The position numbers and the translations under genes were made by a program. Shown here one piece after another: positions 45,801 to 57,900 of a stretch of DNA of 64,000 nucleotides. The notes below the pieces were generated by a model, which worked only from the letters and a program-made list of their open reading frames with translations, did not search any database and was not told the DNA's origin. Position 1 is the stretch's first letter. Each line of letters starts with the position of its first letter. This stretch comes from Doryteuthis pealeii (lineage: Eukaryota; Mollusca; Cephalopoda; Myopsida; Loliginidae): NCBI GenBank assembly GCA_023376005.1, contig CM042179.1, positions 17,790,107 to 17,854,106 on the forward strand. The letters are read 5' to 3'.

Positions 45801-48800
45801 TCCTCTGGCTCTTAGTACTTTACGGGGTTCGAAGAGACCTTATTTCATCCATAGTTGTAGCAAATGTCGGACAAGAAGACAACACACAATGAATTTAACA
45901 TTATTGACAAATAATACAAGACTTGTTGCAAATTTATGATTGCTACAAACTTATCTGATTTAATACTATGTTCTTCGAATAGTGTGATAACAGAGTTTTT
46001 CTGGTCGTTGATAGAAATGTTTATAGACGCTTCGTCTCGCAGTTTCTCGTCCTTTCCCTGTAACGTTCTGTGATAAGTAATAGGCATGCTATTTAGAATC
46101 TTCTCTCCTGGGTCACAGATGCTTTAAATAGACGTGAAGGGCCCTTTTCAAGTAGACTTTTTTCCTCACCTTTCTTAATTGCTATTGTGTAGCTTTAGTA
46201 TGCTTCCAATGCCTTAGAAAGTGATGCTGGGAAAAATGCCTCCGCTCCAGTCGGAGTCCGTAGATAAGTGATCCCTGATTTTTGGCTAGTGATAGAAAGC
46301 GTTTATTTTACGTCTCTCCTCCAGATAACTGCTATACATAATGAGAATTTTGTATTTGCGCCAAATACGATTGGCTATTAGGAAGGGGAAATAATTCACT
46401 TAGGGATTTCCAGATGGGCCATTTTTATGAACTCAACGTCCAGATCCCCGGAAGAAAATATTCGACAATTTACCTCTGAAATTAGGTCAAAATAAGAAAT
46501 AAAGATTTTATCAAAAAAAAGCCAGGAGCTTATTTCGTTATCCGTCTTTCAAGCATTTATGCCATGGCATTAAAACATTGTCAAGATAAATCTTTCGCCT
46601 TTCTTGATTCTGGTCTACTGGTAGGCCGACTTGAGATAACACTTGCCGCGGATTTCTCTTCTATTAACATTTAATACTTTGCAGCAATTAATCACTCCTT
46701 ATCTCTTTGCTTTCTACTAGAAGCGCTGAAGCGCTTGTATTTGCTCGGTAATCATTACAGAGGTAAGCCTTATAAAAAATTATCCACACTCTCTCCCACG
46801 AACCCGACCAATCGCTGATGTTGTCGCTTGTCAGTTTTTATCAGTTCATTAGCGATAAAAAGTCCATCCGTGAACTTGAGTAACAGATAATAACCTCATG
46901 GCCATTCTTTCTCTATCACTAATAAGAGCACAATGCATTCGCTCAGTTACAGCAGTATCAGATCATTTGCTGTGGACATTTTCGAAAAACTGGCATATTT
47001 TGCTTTCTCAATGTCAGCGTCATTAGACACTATAAATTCAACAAATCTTCATATATTATATCAGGAGGGACACTGGTGAAACTCATTTAAACCTTCTGAT
47101 ACTGGAAAACTCTAATACCTTAAGAGTCGCCCAAAATTAATATACATCTCCACGATCATTTTGACAATCCGAATCCGGTATACATTGGAGATTCTTTTCT
47201 TACATTTGTCAGATTGAACTAACTTTAGTAAATAACAGGATCTTATAAGTCCAAGTAATAAACATCAACAAATCAACTAAGACTATCAAGATGACCCGAA
47301 ATATATTAACACTACCAGAGTATCTTCAATCTATAATCTTTCATTAGTGACCATTTTACATGTCTTAGTATTCTATTGCATACTACATAAGCCACAAACA
47401 GTGACCATTATATGATTACTCATAGTATGGATTCAGGCTGTTTTTTTTCTTTTCAGACGAATAAAGACTGACAAAACAGCTTATGATCTGTATAAACAAC
47501 AGTTACCAATAAGGTACTGATAACTTTTTACACCCAACCTCCTGTTTCAGTTGATATTAAATTATTCATCTATTAATAATTATTCTTACGGTGATAATGT
47601 CTGAATCAAAACAGTTTCTCTAAACATAGAATCATCTAATTATGAAAATCACACTCCACATGATACTTGAAACTAGTTCGTTATTGGACGTTGTATGATT
47701 AGAATAATTTAGTACTTAATATTCTTTAGCTTGCTGAACAGCATTTCCCATAAACAAGATATTAAATAAAAAAAAACCAAACTTATCTTTGCATTGGGGA
47801 ATATACTAGTGAAAGACTAGAATGCAACCAACAATTAACCCCATATCATTAGACTACACCAGAGGTCCCAAAAGTAAACATTATGACATTATTTACGTAT
47901 TTTATAATGAGATATCTAACTCCCAATCAAAGAAGCTTTCCTTTCAATAAATCATTATGTCATTAGTCTCAAATAGATTTTTCACAATTATTCTTTAATA
48001 AATTAGTTCCTCGTTTATTATTTCTAATCCTCCTCTAGACAATAGAAATTAATTTAATTTCAAGCTATATCATGTATTTGTGGTGTGCAGGTATTGCAGC
48101 AAAGTGAAGTTTTGCCATAACTATTATATTAGGTTTATAACAGAATTGGACAAAATACTCAGAGCTGATTGCTATTATTATTCTTATCACCATCTTATTT
48201 CTTTTTTTTTCTTGTATAATTATTTCACTGTCATCTTCAATTACATATATTATTGCAAAATACCAAGTTTTGAAAATTTTTCTGTATTATGTCAGTTAGT
48301 ATTTTTAAATTATTCTAATATTACATGACAACAAAAGGGGATCTTTCTGTTTAAATATAGTAAATATCCTCATTTATTATAAAGAAAGTAAAAAAGACAT
48401 TTAAATTGTGATCGTTTATGTAATATAACAATATATACGTAAATATGTAGTCTCAGCATAGTCTCAAGAATAACATTGACTTTATGGCAAAATGTACATT
48501 CTAAATGTAATGAAAGTATATATACCAACTTTTAAAATTTGGATGAACCGAATAGGATTTACAAAATAGGATAAAGAAGAACAATCTGCACCATTTGATA
48601 GCACCCAATGGAGAATGAAAATAGAAAACAAAATTTATATAAATCTATGACATGAGATATGTCTGGGCAAAATATTTGAAAGAGAAAGAAAACAATTTCA
48701 ACAAATGTACTTCAAAATTTACTAACATAAATATATAGTATACTATAAAGAATATGTTCAAATGCTTTTAGACATAGTAATTCTATTATAAAGAAAGAAA

Positions 48801-49199
48801 CAATCAAAGCCCTAAAGAACATATCATCATATCATATACAATGACTATTCTAAGAATATTCATAAATAGATAATGTTAGATGGCTCAAATGAAAAGTGAT
48901 TACTTGATGCAACCACAAAAATAATTAGATGATAAAACACAATAAATCACTTTCTTACTTTAGAAATGACATTTAATTAACATTAGTTCAATGTTAAGAT
49001 TAAAACATTAACAAAAATATAATGTCCAGCGAATGATTTCTTTGAATGTAATATTATTTTTTAATAAAAAGGCAATATAGATCTTCTAATAAAACTAAGA
49101 AGAGTACAATATTGCCATTTTGTTTGCTTTTTCACTTATTGCAGATACACTCTTTGAGTCTCACTCTGAAATTTACAGCGTTACTTAGTCATCGCTTTT
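42817..49199. other. AT-rich intergenic sequence, partly a diverged repeat
   Basis: No gene was recognised. 42900-43500 and 45040-45120 resemble 27985-28420 and 28790-28870. At 43860-44060 lies a short GC-richer island. It includes CTCGTCGACTGTTTTCGAC (about 44014-44032), which recalls the end of the SINE at 14.69 kb, so a decayed SINE is possible. Purine-rich runs are at 45460-45500 and 45690-45715. Open frames here (45296-45649, 45845-46087, 48080-48328) show no known domain. Confidence 0.55.
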
Positions 49200-49559
49200 A
49201 TTATGCAATTTTATGATGAATATAACTTTTCGTTTTCTGATGTGGCGTCACATTAAACTTGAGTTTCAGTATCCCCAATAGTATTGATGACATACTCCAC
49301 AAATATTTGTCGCGAATCCAGATTCCATCTTGCCAAGGTATGGCCGCGAACATATGTGCCAGTTGCTCATACACCCACACACGTTGGGAATAAGTCAAAT
49401 TCTTTGCTTCTTATGTCAACCACCTTTCTACTCTTTTATTCAGCTAGAATTTGCTTTGATGAATTAGGATGACATCAACCTTCAAACTATATTTTCAACC
49501 ATCCGTGTATGATCGCCATCTCATTCGCACCAGCATCGCAGTTGCAGCTTTGGTTCTTC

Positions 49560-50700
49560 ACTCTGGCTTTACTCGGTCAGATGGATCAGTCACAGTGTAC
49601 ACGCACAGAGAATCTGTGTGGATATGCACCTACTCAGCGTCACTGCAGCGCAAGATTAGCCTTTCAGTATGTGGGCGTCGAGTTCCGCCAAATTATGTGC
49701 TGGGCGTCGTTGTCGGACGAAGCCAACATGCGTCCTCTATAATAGCACCATCTTTTTCTAATACAAGCCTGTTAGCTAGAAGAGCTTGCATCCACTCATG
49801 CGTCAACTCTCGTCCGGCCACCACCAATCACCTCTTGGATCATTATTGCATACTTTGTAACTACTTCAGCCATCATCGCTTAAGAGGAACGTCATCACTG
49901 TTACGTCCCATCTTCTCGACTGCCTAGCCCGTCTCTTATTACTCGGTCTGCTGCACGGAGCCACTTACAGATCGGAAAGGTCCACCAGTTCCCGCAGACA
50001 GAAATATGATACGCCACGTTAACATATTGCTTCTGAACAGGCGCCCCTCATTTCACAAAGCAGGTGCCGTGCTCCCCAACCCCATCCTAACACTAAGCAC
50101 AATTCTTTAAACGATTGGTCTTTGCTTGTCCAAACCGAAGGTTTCCAGTTTTCTCATCCTCGTTACTAATATCGTCGACGTAAGCTGACGTGGCTTCCCC
50201 ATCGGCTCCTCTGCGTCAACACTGCATTTACGATAGCTTCATAATAAGCGGGCCACTTTAAGAGCAAATCCTAACCGGTCAAGCAATATCGTTTTCCCTG
50301 ACAATCAAGTTTGAATCCACAATGACTCATGAACATGTATCTTGCAGGTAGGTCAAGCAGGCTACATTAGTGACCCCTTGCTGACGCCACTCGCGCAGTT
50401 TTGCAGCACACACATCGGCGCTTGCAGTGAAGCATCCACATGTTGGTTTTGTTCCGGTAATCCATCCTGGCCGTACCTTGTTTTTGCTGGTTGTGTACAA
50501 TAGCCATCAGTGGGATCAAACCCCTTTGGAGTCAAGCCGTTCCTCTGGATACGGTATTAACCACCCCAGCGCCATCCACATCTCAAACTCCCCTCGTACG
50601 CAGTCTTAATGGTATCCGGCACCAATCTTGGTATTACATTGTGCAGCTGTTCTGCTTCATTCATGCCCACTATCCATAGTGCAGTCCATACCCTTTTTTA
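49560..50700 (-). pseudogene. RT and RNase H remnants of the third gypsy-like element
   Basis: ADVCAAKLREWRQQG (about 50378-50425) marks the RT fingers region. About 200 bp later, a segment ending in a YVDDI-like reading (about 50165-50185) sits where the catalytic box belongs. RNase H is indicated by LAELDA (49673-49690), the catalytic Glu motif of this RNase H type, followed by a short LKG. All pieces are separated by stops. Domain order supports a gypsy pol, but the clade is not certain. Confidence 0.7.
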
Positions 50701-50789
50701 TGGTCAACGAAGCACAGAAGTCCGGTTTCAACTGAGAGAGCTGCATAGATTCTTCCCTTGGCCGAGCTTAACCCGTCATTGAAGTGATC

Positions 50790-51180
50790 TCAGCACCACC
50801 CAGTGTCATATCACGTCAATTCCAAGCAGTAGTCGTAACCAAGCGGCTTTCCACGCTTACCAAAACATCTATTATAGCACTATCCCCTTTTCAGTGTGAA
50901 TTGTCACAGCACCAACTCCTCAACATGTTTTGATGGTCGATTGTGGTAATGTCCATGTCACGCTTACTCATGCCGACAGTAGTCGTGCTTACTATCGTTT
51001 GGAACATCCTGTATCGACGAGTGCCAACACTTCATCCATTTATCCGGACGCCAACAACTGGTAATGTAGTTTCACTGCTTGACGGGGCAAGGTTGACAAT
51101 GCCTTGTCCCCGCATCCGTTTCCCCGGACAACTTCTTGATACTTGCAAAGTCCATTACAGCTAACAACGCATTTCCCTGT
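50790..51180 (-). pseudogene. Protease remnant of the third gypsy-like element
   Basis: After a poorly preserved linker the minus strand has a protease-like region whose active site reads close to DTGCS in one frame near 51010-51025. It is followed by GKRGKPLGYDYCLELT (about 50815-50865), the C-terminal strand of the retropepsin fold. Each part is in a different frame. Confidence 0.6.
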
Positions 51181-51479
51181 GCTCTCGTGTTCATAGGTCC
51201 ACTATTACGTTTTTGGCAATCCCGGAAAAGTGGTTGGGTCCATCACACGTATAACATACAGACCTTTGCGCGGCACTTGTGAATCTTTGGTGATACTTCC
51301 CGCTTGCTGGGTCGATGTGTCGTTATTACGCTGCTGCCCAATCACGGTTTTCGTCCCTAGTAGTTAGCACTCTAGCTCGTGACATCAAATCTGCCATTGT
51401 TAGGTCTCAACATTCGGTGCCTGTTAGCTCGACTGAGATATTATTTGGGACCCCATACAAAAAGCCAATCTTGCAAGCC

Positions 51480-51820
51480 TATCAAGCCCCACTCCCTCGA
51501 ATCCAGCCAATCCGACCAACTGCCTATTCTATTTGCGTACACGTCAACGCATTCACCTTCCACCTGCAAGGTTAGCTTCTATAAGCTAAAAAGAACCATC
51601 CGTAAATGCCTCCTTCAGTCGCGCTTCTATTTTATTTATATCCTGCTGATCCTTCTCTGCATTTCCATATAAATGCCAGCGCGTCTCCTTCCAAATATAA
51701 CGGCAGCAAGCTGGCCACTCGTCCACCATCTGCAGTCTTGCCACAAGACGAACTTCTTCAGTCATGCCACCACATCACCCTCACAGTAAACGGCCTTATT
51801 ACATCACGCTAAGTCGAATT
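51480..51820 (-). pseudogene. Gag remnant of the third gypsy-like element
   Basis: Minus-strand pieces include TEEVRLVARLQMVD (about 51720-51765), then KDQQDINKIEARLKEAFTDG (about 51600-51660) and, after further shifts, VDVYAN and a GL.DRLVKLAFV-like stretch. I recognise this as a gag type that is frequent in mollusc gypsy elements. A full reading frame is not preserved. Confidence 0.75.
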
Positions 51821-52301
51821 AGTGCCATTGTATAAAAAGCCGAAATAGCTACTAATCAAGGGGGGTCACAGTCAAGTCTGACGCAAGTTCCAATCGACAG
51901 TCTAAACACTCCCAACTGTATCACGCTCCAAAATCAATATCCAAAATTATTCTTGTCCCCTCTCGACAACAAAACCTACTGCAGTCGTTCTCCCTGGTCT
52001 GTGAATAAGTCCTTTAAATACACCTCAATTTCACCACATCGGGCTCCTCACTCTATAATTGTCCGTGCAGTACGTGCGACACTCGTCAGCACGGCCGCGA
52101 CCACTACACCCGGGCCACTATGCTATTTCTTATTTTACTATCGTCCACAGCTCTCCTATTTGAAGGAAGCGTGTTCGACTCTAGGTCAGTCCTACACGCA
52201 GGCAAACCTAGCCCGCTTCCTTTGAGAATACACCAAGTCTTCACGCCCGCCACTCTCTCTGTCACACCGTGTTGCACGAGGTAGATCTCCTCTCTCCTAC
52301 A

Positions 52302-52311
52302 ATATATATAT

Positions 52312-52359
<48 letters not shown>

Positions 52360-52360
52360 T
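52302..52360. repeat. (TA)n microsatellite
   Basis: About 55 bp of TA with two AATAT or TTAT interruptions, at the 5' end of the decayed gypsy element. Confidence 0.95.
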
Positions 52361-53299
52361 GCCACACGACGACCACATTATCACGCAGATTAACATTACA
52401 CTTATCTGATTCCAGCTCCATTAATCAACACCTTAAAACACATTCTACCTACTGCAAAATTCTAACCGAAAATACACGCACACTACATAAAGAAAAAAAC
52501 AAACAAAAACTTCAAATAATCAAAGCTTTATATATCAAACAAAAAAACCTACCTTAAACAAAATAAACTTTGAAATAAGTCAACATGTTCTTAAATGCTT
52601 ATAATTTTCCGCTTATCCTCCTTCACTATACCCTTCCCCTTCTAACAACTTGTGCCCCCCTCCCACAAAAAAATCACTACTGCACCGCTCGCTTGAACTA
52701 CTACCATTCTACAACTCCACTACTAATTGTTATTACCTCCCACTTATGATTCCTGCTACTACTCGTTCTCGTTAAAAACGAGACACCATACCATCGTTTC
52801 CTACCTGATGATGGCAAACTGTATTGCCGAAAGCGCTCGTTTTGAAATCTTTGGTGAACTATTACACCAGTTACACCCCAACACCAAAAGATGGCCCGAA
52901 AATTAGAAAGGATCAACCAAAACTTATCCGACAAGAAATGTCTGTACAGTTCAACAAAACTTGTATAAAAAAAAATGCTGCCAAAATACACACACACAAC
53001 ACACCACAAATATTATATATATGAAAATGATAGTGCAATTCTGACAAGAATAAAGAAGTAAGGAAAGAAGATAGAATTCCAGAAAATAAACTGAGAAAAT
53101 CATCATCATCATTGGGTCATTTCGCAGCATAATTCCCATTCTGCCTCACTACCCATCCCTATCAATCATTGCTCCCAAGTTTTCCACATGGCATCCAGTG
53201 TCTTCATAGAGCTGATTGATGAAGGTATTTGCTTGTTTGCTTACACTAGTGTGTTCATGTGTATATGTCTACTGGAGAACATCACTTATGAGATCGTCC
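52361..53299. other. Unassigned sequence
   Basis: No gene was recognised. A segment around 52805-52845 (gatgatggcaaactgtattg, then a GCCGAAAGCG motif) resembles the hairpin-prone 3' ends of some retroelements, but I cannot assign it. Confidence 0.4.
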
Positions 53300-53995
53300 T
53301 AGCTTCTCCAAAAGTGTCCAGCATATCTATCAATGGAGAATATTTATACCATCTTGAATTTACTGATGACCTAGTACTAATATCAGAATTTCATATAAGA
53401 TAGATTAAATGACCTAAATAGAGAGATTAACAAAATAAATGAAGACAAATGTAAAAAACAACTGCGATGTCCTAAAAATCAAAAGAATATATTCTAGAAG
53501 AAGAAGAAGAAGAAGAAGAAGAAGAAGAAGAATAACAACAACAACAACAACTTATGATAAATGATAAAATTAGAGAAATCCTGAAAATGAAATAAAAAGT
53601 AACAATAGGTTTGAAAAGATGCAGTAACAATTGAAGCATAATTGTGAACACCTTACCAATATGCTTAAAGCACAAAATATACAATCAGTATGCACTAGCT
53701 ATAACATAGTTGTGTAGTATGGTAATTAACTAGAAAAATACTGAGTCACTTTTAGATCAAAGAAGGTGCAATACTAGAAATATCTCTAAGAGATAAAAAG
53801 TGATCAATATGCAAGGTCAAATATATCATAGAAAGAATAAATTAGGACACATAGCTAGAGAAAAAGATTATTGATGGCAAAATGTTAGTAGAAAGGTACC
53901 CAAGAAATAACAAGCATATTATTTTCCTTCTACAACAAAAGATGTAGAGATGTGTCTGAGGTAGTAAGATATTCAAACATGGGATTATTACAGAT
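53300..53995 (+). pseudogene. LINE (RTE-like) reverse transcriptase C-terminal fragment
   Basis: On plus, a frame open over 53188-53403 ends with ISINGEYLYHLEFTDDLVLISE. It covers the catalytic region: the usual F-A-D-D reads F-T-D-D at residues 58-61, so the Asp pair is kept. Downstream, in changing frames, come NDLNREINKI (about 53410-53440), SLRDKK (about 53782-53800), and KLGHIAREKDY (about 53843-53878), the typical tail of RTE-like RT proteins. A (GAA)n/(CAA)n insert at 53496-53551 interrupts it. The N-terminal part of the RT is missing. It faces the next LINE tail to tail. Confidence 0.78.
53496..53551. repeat. (GAA)n followed by (AAC)n microsatellite
   Basis: About 12 GAA repeats and six AAC repeats inside the LINE fragment. 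Confidence 0.95.
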
Positions 53996-54180
53996 CACAG
54001 TTATCATAAAAACAATAGGTGTGTAGGGTGTTAAAAATGATTTTTCTCATTTTTTAATTTTTTTTTATATAATATATTGATATTCCTACTATGAAATTAA
54101 AATTATCAATTTTACTATAGTTTATTATACACATAAACTACATTGTTTGTATGCATGCATGTTTGTGTATGTGCATAAGT

Positions 54181-54241
54181 ATGTGTGTGTGTGTGTGTGT
54201 GTGCATGTGTGTGTGTGTGTGTGTGTGTGTGCATGTGTGTG
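54181..54241. repeat. (GT)n microsatellite
   Basis: Two GT runs separated by GCAT, total about 60 bp. The flanks 54000-54180 and 54242-54582 show no recognised gene. Confidence 0.95.
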
Positions 54242-54582
54242 AATACATTCCTAATTGGCCAGGTTTTCCACATTGCTGACCAAAGTGTATTTTCATTTCA
54301 TTCTTGATCTCATCTTCTCACATTGTTCCAAATCACTTAACAATTTCTTTTCCCATGGAGGTTTTATGAATGGTCATTACAGGTCACTCAGATGCCACTC
54401 AATAACTGCACAGGTCAACAGGTCAACTGAGACCCTTGTAATATCTCTGGCTCAATGTAACTTATGTTTGTGGTTCTTCATTCTTAATTATTTCACTTTA
54501 GAAGTGTTTACATAACCATATTTCCAGCATGGATATTTCATCATGGATATTTCCATATTTTTCTTTGTGATAAACAGTCTTT

Positions 54583-54968
54583 TTATTCCTTCTTTGTAGA
54601 AGCCCATATGTGTTTTGCATCTAAGATTAGAGATAAAAAGGTGCTATTAAAAATTGGGTTTAATCCAGTTTTCTTAAGCACATTATTGTAGTAAATGCTT
54701 TCCACTCTGATCTCATTCAATAAGATTTCAACATCCATGTCTTGCCATCCATATTTACTGTATCCTAAGTAGACATACTCTTTCATTTCTTTCTACCTCT
54801 ATATGGCCTATGGTACTTCTTTAGAATACGGGAATTTAATTTCATGTCATTTATCTTGAATTAGATGGCCAAACTTTGATTGTTCAGTATCACCTGTAAC
54901 TGATTATTGATTTCACTGGTGAGCACAATATTATCTGTGAATCAGAGTGAGTTAATAGGTCACTGTAC
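54583..54968 (-). pseudogene. LINE reverse transcriptase, part after the satellite
   Basis: Minus-strand frames read FTDNIVLTSEINNQLQ (about 54892-54940), with the catalytic box degraded from F-A-D-D to F-T-D-N. Then come INDMKLNSRI (about 54825-54860) and MKEYVYLGY with DVEILLNEIR (54583-54786). These are the palm C-terminal part and thumb of an RTE-like LINE RT. The region continues logically from the RT pieces at 62.2-62.8 kb, which lie upstream of satellite B in the LINE sense. The second catalytic Asp is lost. Confidence 0.82.
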
Positions 54969-57900
54969 CAACCCACCACCCTGTGATTGTCTCAGTGATG
55001 ATTTAAGACATTGATGAAAATCTCTCCCTTTTAGACACTTATTGACTGGGATTGTTATGGTGGTTATAGCAAACCATTCATTCCACCCTATTGTCACAGG
55101 TGATTTTAAGACATGTGATGAAAATCTTGAGAAGATTTATCTCCTTTTTAGACACCTTATTGACTGGATTGTATGGTTGGCAAAGCCATTCATTCACCAC
55201 CCTATCATTGTCTCAGGTGATGATTTTAAGATGTCTTTAGAGAGATTGTATCTCCTTTTGACACCCTTATTGATGGATTGTTATGGGTTTATAGCAAACC
55301 ATTCATTCACCACCCTATCATTGCATGTGATGAAAATCGGATTGTTATGGGTGTTATAGCAAGCCATTCTTCACCACCCCTATTGTCAGGTGATGATTTA
55401 AGACATGTGATGAAAATCTTAGAGAAGATTGTATCTCCTTTTAGACACCTTAGACTCAAAGCTTCATTCACCCCCTATCATTGTTCAGGTGATGATTTTA
55501 AACATTGATGAAAATCTTGAGAAGATTGTATCTCCCTTGACACCCTTATGACTGGATTGTTATGGGTGGTTATAGCAAAGCCATTCATTCACCACCCTTA
55601 TCATTGTCTCAGGTGATGATTTTAAGACATGTGATGAAATCTTAGAGAAGATATCTCCTTTTAGACACCTTATTGACTGGGATTGTTATGGTGGTTATAG
55701 CAACCATTCATTCACACCCCTATCATTGTCTCAGGTGATGATTTTAAGACATGTGATGAAAATCTTAGAAGATTGTATCTCCCTTTTAGACACCTTATTG
55801 ACTGGATTGTTATGGGTGGTTATAGCAAAGCCATTCATTCACCACCCTATCATTGTCTCAGGTGATGATTTTAAGACATGTGATGAAAATCTTAGAGAAG
55901 ATTGTATCTCCCTTTTAGACACCTTATTGACTGGATTGTTATGGGTGGTTATAGCAAAGCCATTCATTCACCACCCCTATCATTGTCTCAGGTGATGATT
56001 TAAGACATGTGATGAAATCTTAGAGATTGTATCTCCCTTTTAGACACCTTATTGACTGGGATTGTTATGGGTGGTTATAGCAAAGCCATTCATTCACCAC
56101 CCCTATCATTGTCTCAGGTGATGAATTTAAGACATTGATGATCTTAGAACATCAATTCATTTCCTCCCTTTTAGACACCCTTATTGACTGGGATTGTTAT
56201 GGGTGGTTATAGCAAAGCCATTCATTCACCACCCCTATCATTGTCTCAGGTGATGATTTTAACATGTGATGAAAATCTTAGAGAAGATTGTATCTCCCTT
56301 TTAGACACCTTATTGACTGGGATTGTTATGGGTGGTTATAGCAAAGCCATTCATTCACCACCCCTATCATTGTCTCAGGTGATGAATTTTAAGACATGTG
56401 ATGAAAATCTTAGAGAAGATTGTATCTCCCTTTTAGACACCTTATTGACTGGGATTGTTATGGGTGGTTATAGCAAAGCCATTCATTCACCACCCCTATC
56501 ATTGTCTCAGGTGATGAATTTAAGACATGTGATGAAAATCTTAGAGAAGATTGTATCTCCCTTTTAGACACCTTATTGACTGGGATTGTTATGGGTGGTT
56601 ATAGCAAAGCCATTCATTCACCACCCCTATCATTGTCTCAGGTGATGATTTAAGACATGTGATGAAAATCTTAGAGAAGATTGTATCTCCCTTTTAGACA
56701 CCCTTATTGACTGGATTGTTATGGGTGGTTATAGCAAAGCCATTCATTCACCACCCCTATCATTGTCTCAGGTGATGATTTAAGACATGTGATGAAAATC
56801 TTAGAGAAGATTGTATCTCCCTTTTAGACACCCTTATTGACTGGATTGTTATGGGTGGTTATAGCAAAGCCATTCATTCACCACCCCTATCATTGTCTCA
56901 GGTGATGATTTAAGACATGTGATGAAAATCTTAGAGAAGATTGTATCTCCCTTTTAGACACCCTTATTGACTGGATTGTTATGGGTGGTTATAGCAAAGC
57001 CATTCATTCACCACCCCTATCATTGTCTCAGGTGATGATTTAAGACATGTGATGAAAATCTTAGAGAAGATTGTATCTCCCTTTTAGACACCTTATTGAC
57101 TGGGATTGTTATGGGTGGTTATAGCAAAGCCATTCATTCACCACCCCTATCATTGTCTCAGGTGATGATTTAAGACATGTGATGAAAATCTTTGAGAAGA
57201 TTGTATCTCCCTTTTAGACACCCTTATTGACTGGATTGTTATGGGTGGTTATAGCAAAGCCATTCATTCACCACCCCTATCATTGTCTCAGGTGATGATT
57301 TTAAGACATGTGATGAAAATCTTAGAGAAGATTGTATCTCCCTTTTAGACACCCTTATTGACTGGATTGTTATGGGTGGTTATAGCAAAGCCATTCATTC
57401 ACCACCCCTATCATTGTCTCAGGTGATGATTTTAAGACATGTGATGAAAATCTTAGAAGATTGTATCTCCCTTTTAGACACCCTTATTGACTGGATTGTT
57501 ATGGGTGGTTATAGCAAAGCCATTCATTCACCACCCCTATCATTGTCTCAGGTGATGATTTTAAGACATGTGATGAAAATCTTAGAGAAGATTGTATCTC
57601 CCTTTTAGACACCCTTATTGACTGGATTGTTATGGGGTTATAGCAAAGCCATTCATTCACCACCCTATCATTGTCTCAGGTGATGATTTAAGACATGTGA
57701 TGAAAATCTTAGAGAAGATTGTATCTCCCTTTTAGACACCCTTATTGACTGGATTGTTATGGGTGGTTATAGCAAAGCCATTCATTCACCACCCCTATCA
57801 TTGTCTCAGGTGATGATTTTAAGACATGTGATGAAAATCTTAGAGAGATTGTATCTCCCTTTTAGACACCCTTATTGACTGGATTGTTATGGGTGGTTAT

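Larger units (their letters stand above)
49200..52260 (-). mobile_element. Decayed third Ty3/gypsy-like element
   Basis: On the minus strand, remnants appear in the order of a gypsy polyprotein: gag (about 51820-51480), protease (about 51180-50790), RT (about 50700-49980), RNase H (about 49950-49560) and a short post-RNase H stretch down to about 49200. The base composition is much more GC-balanced than the surroundings. Stops and shifts are frequent everywhere. 51830-52260 on the 5' side may be leader and LTR. A second LTR was not found, so the 3' end is missing or unrecognised. The longest plus-strand frame here (49469-49927) is an antisense shadow. Confidence 0.78.

Noticed and set aside
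49469..49927. A 152-codon plus-strand gene
   Set aside because: It lies antisense to recognisable RNase H remnants, including LAELDA at 49673-49690, and shows no domain of its own.
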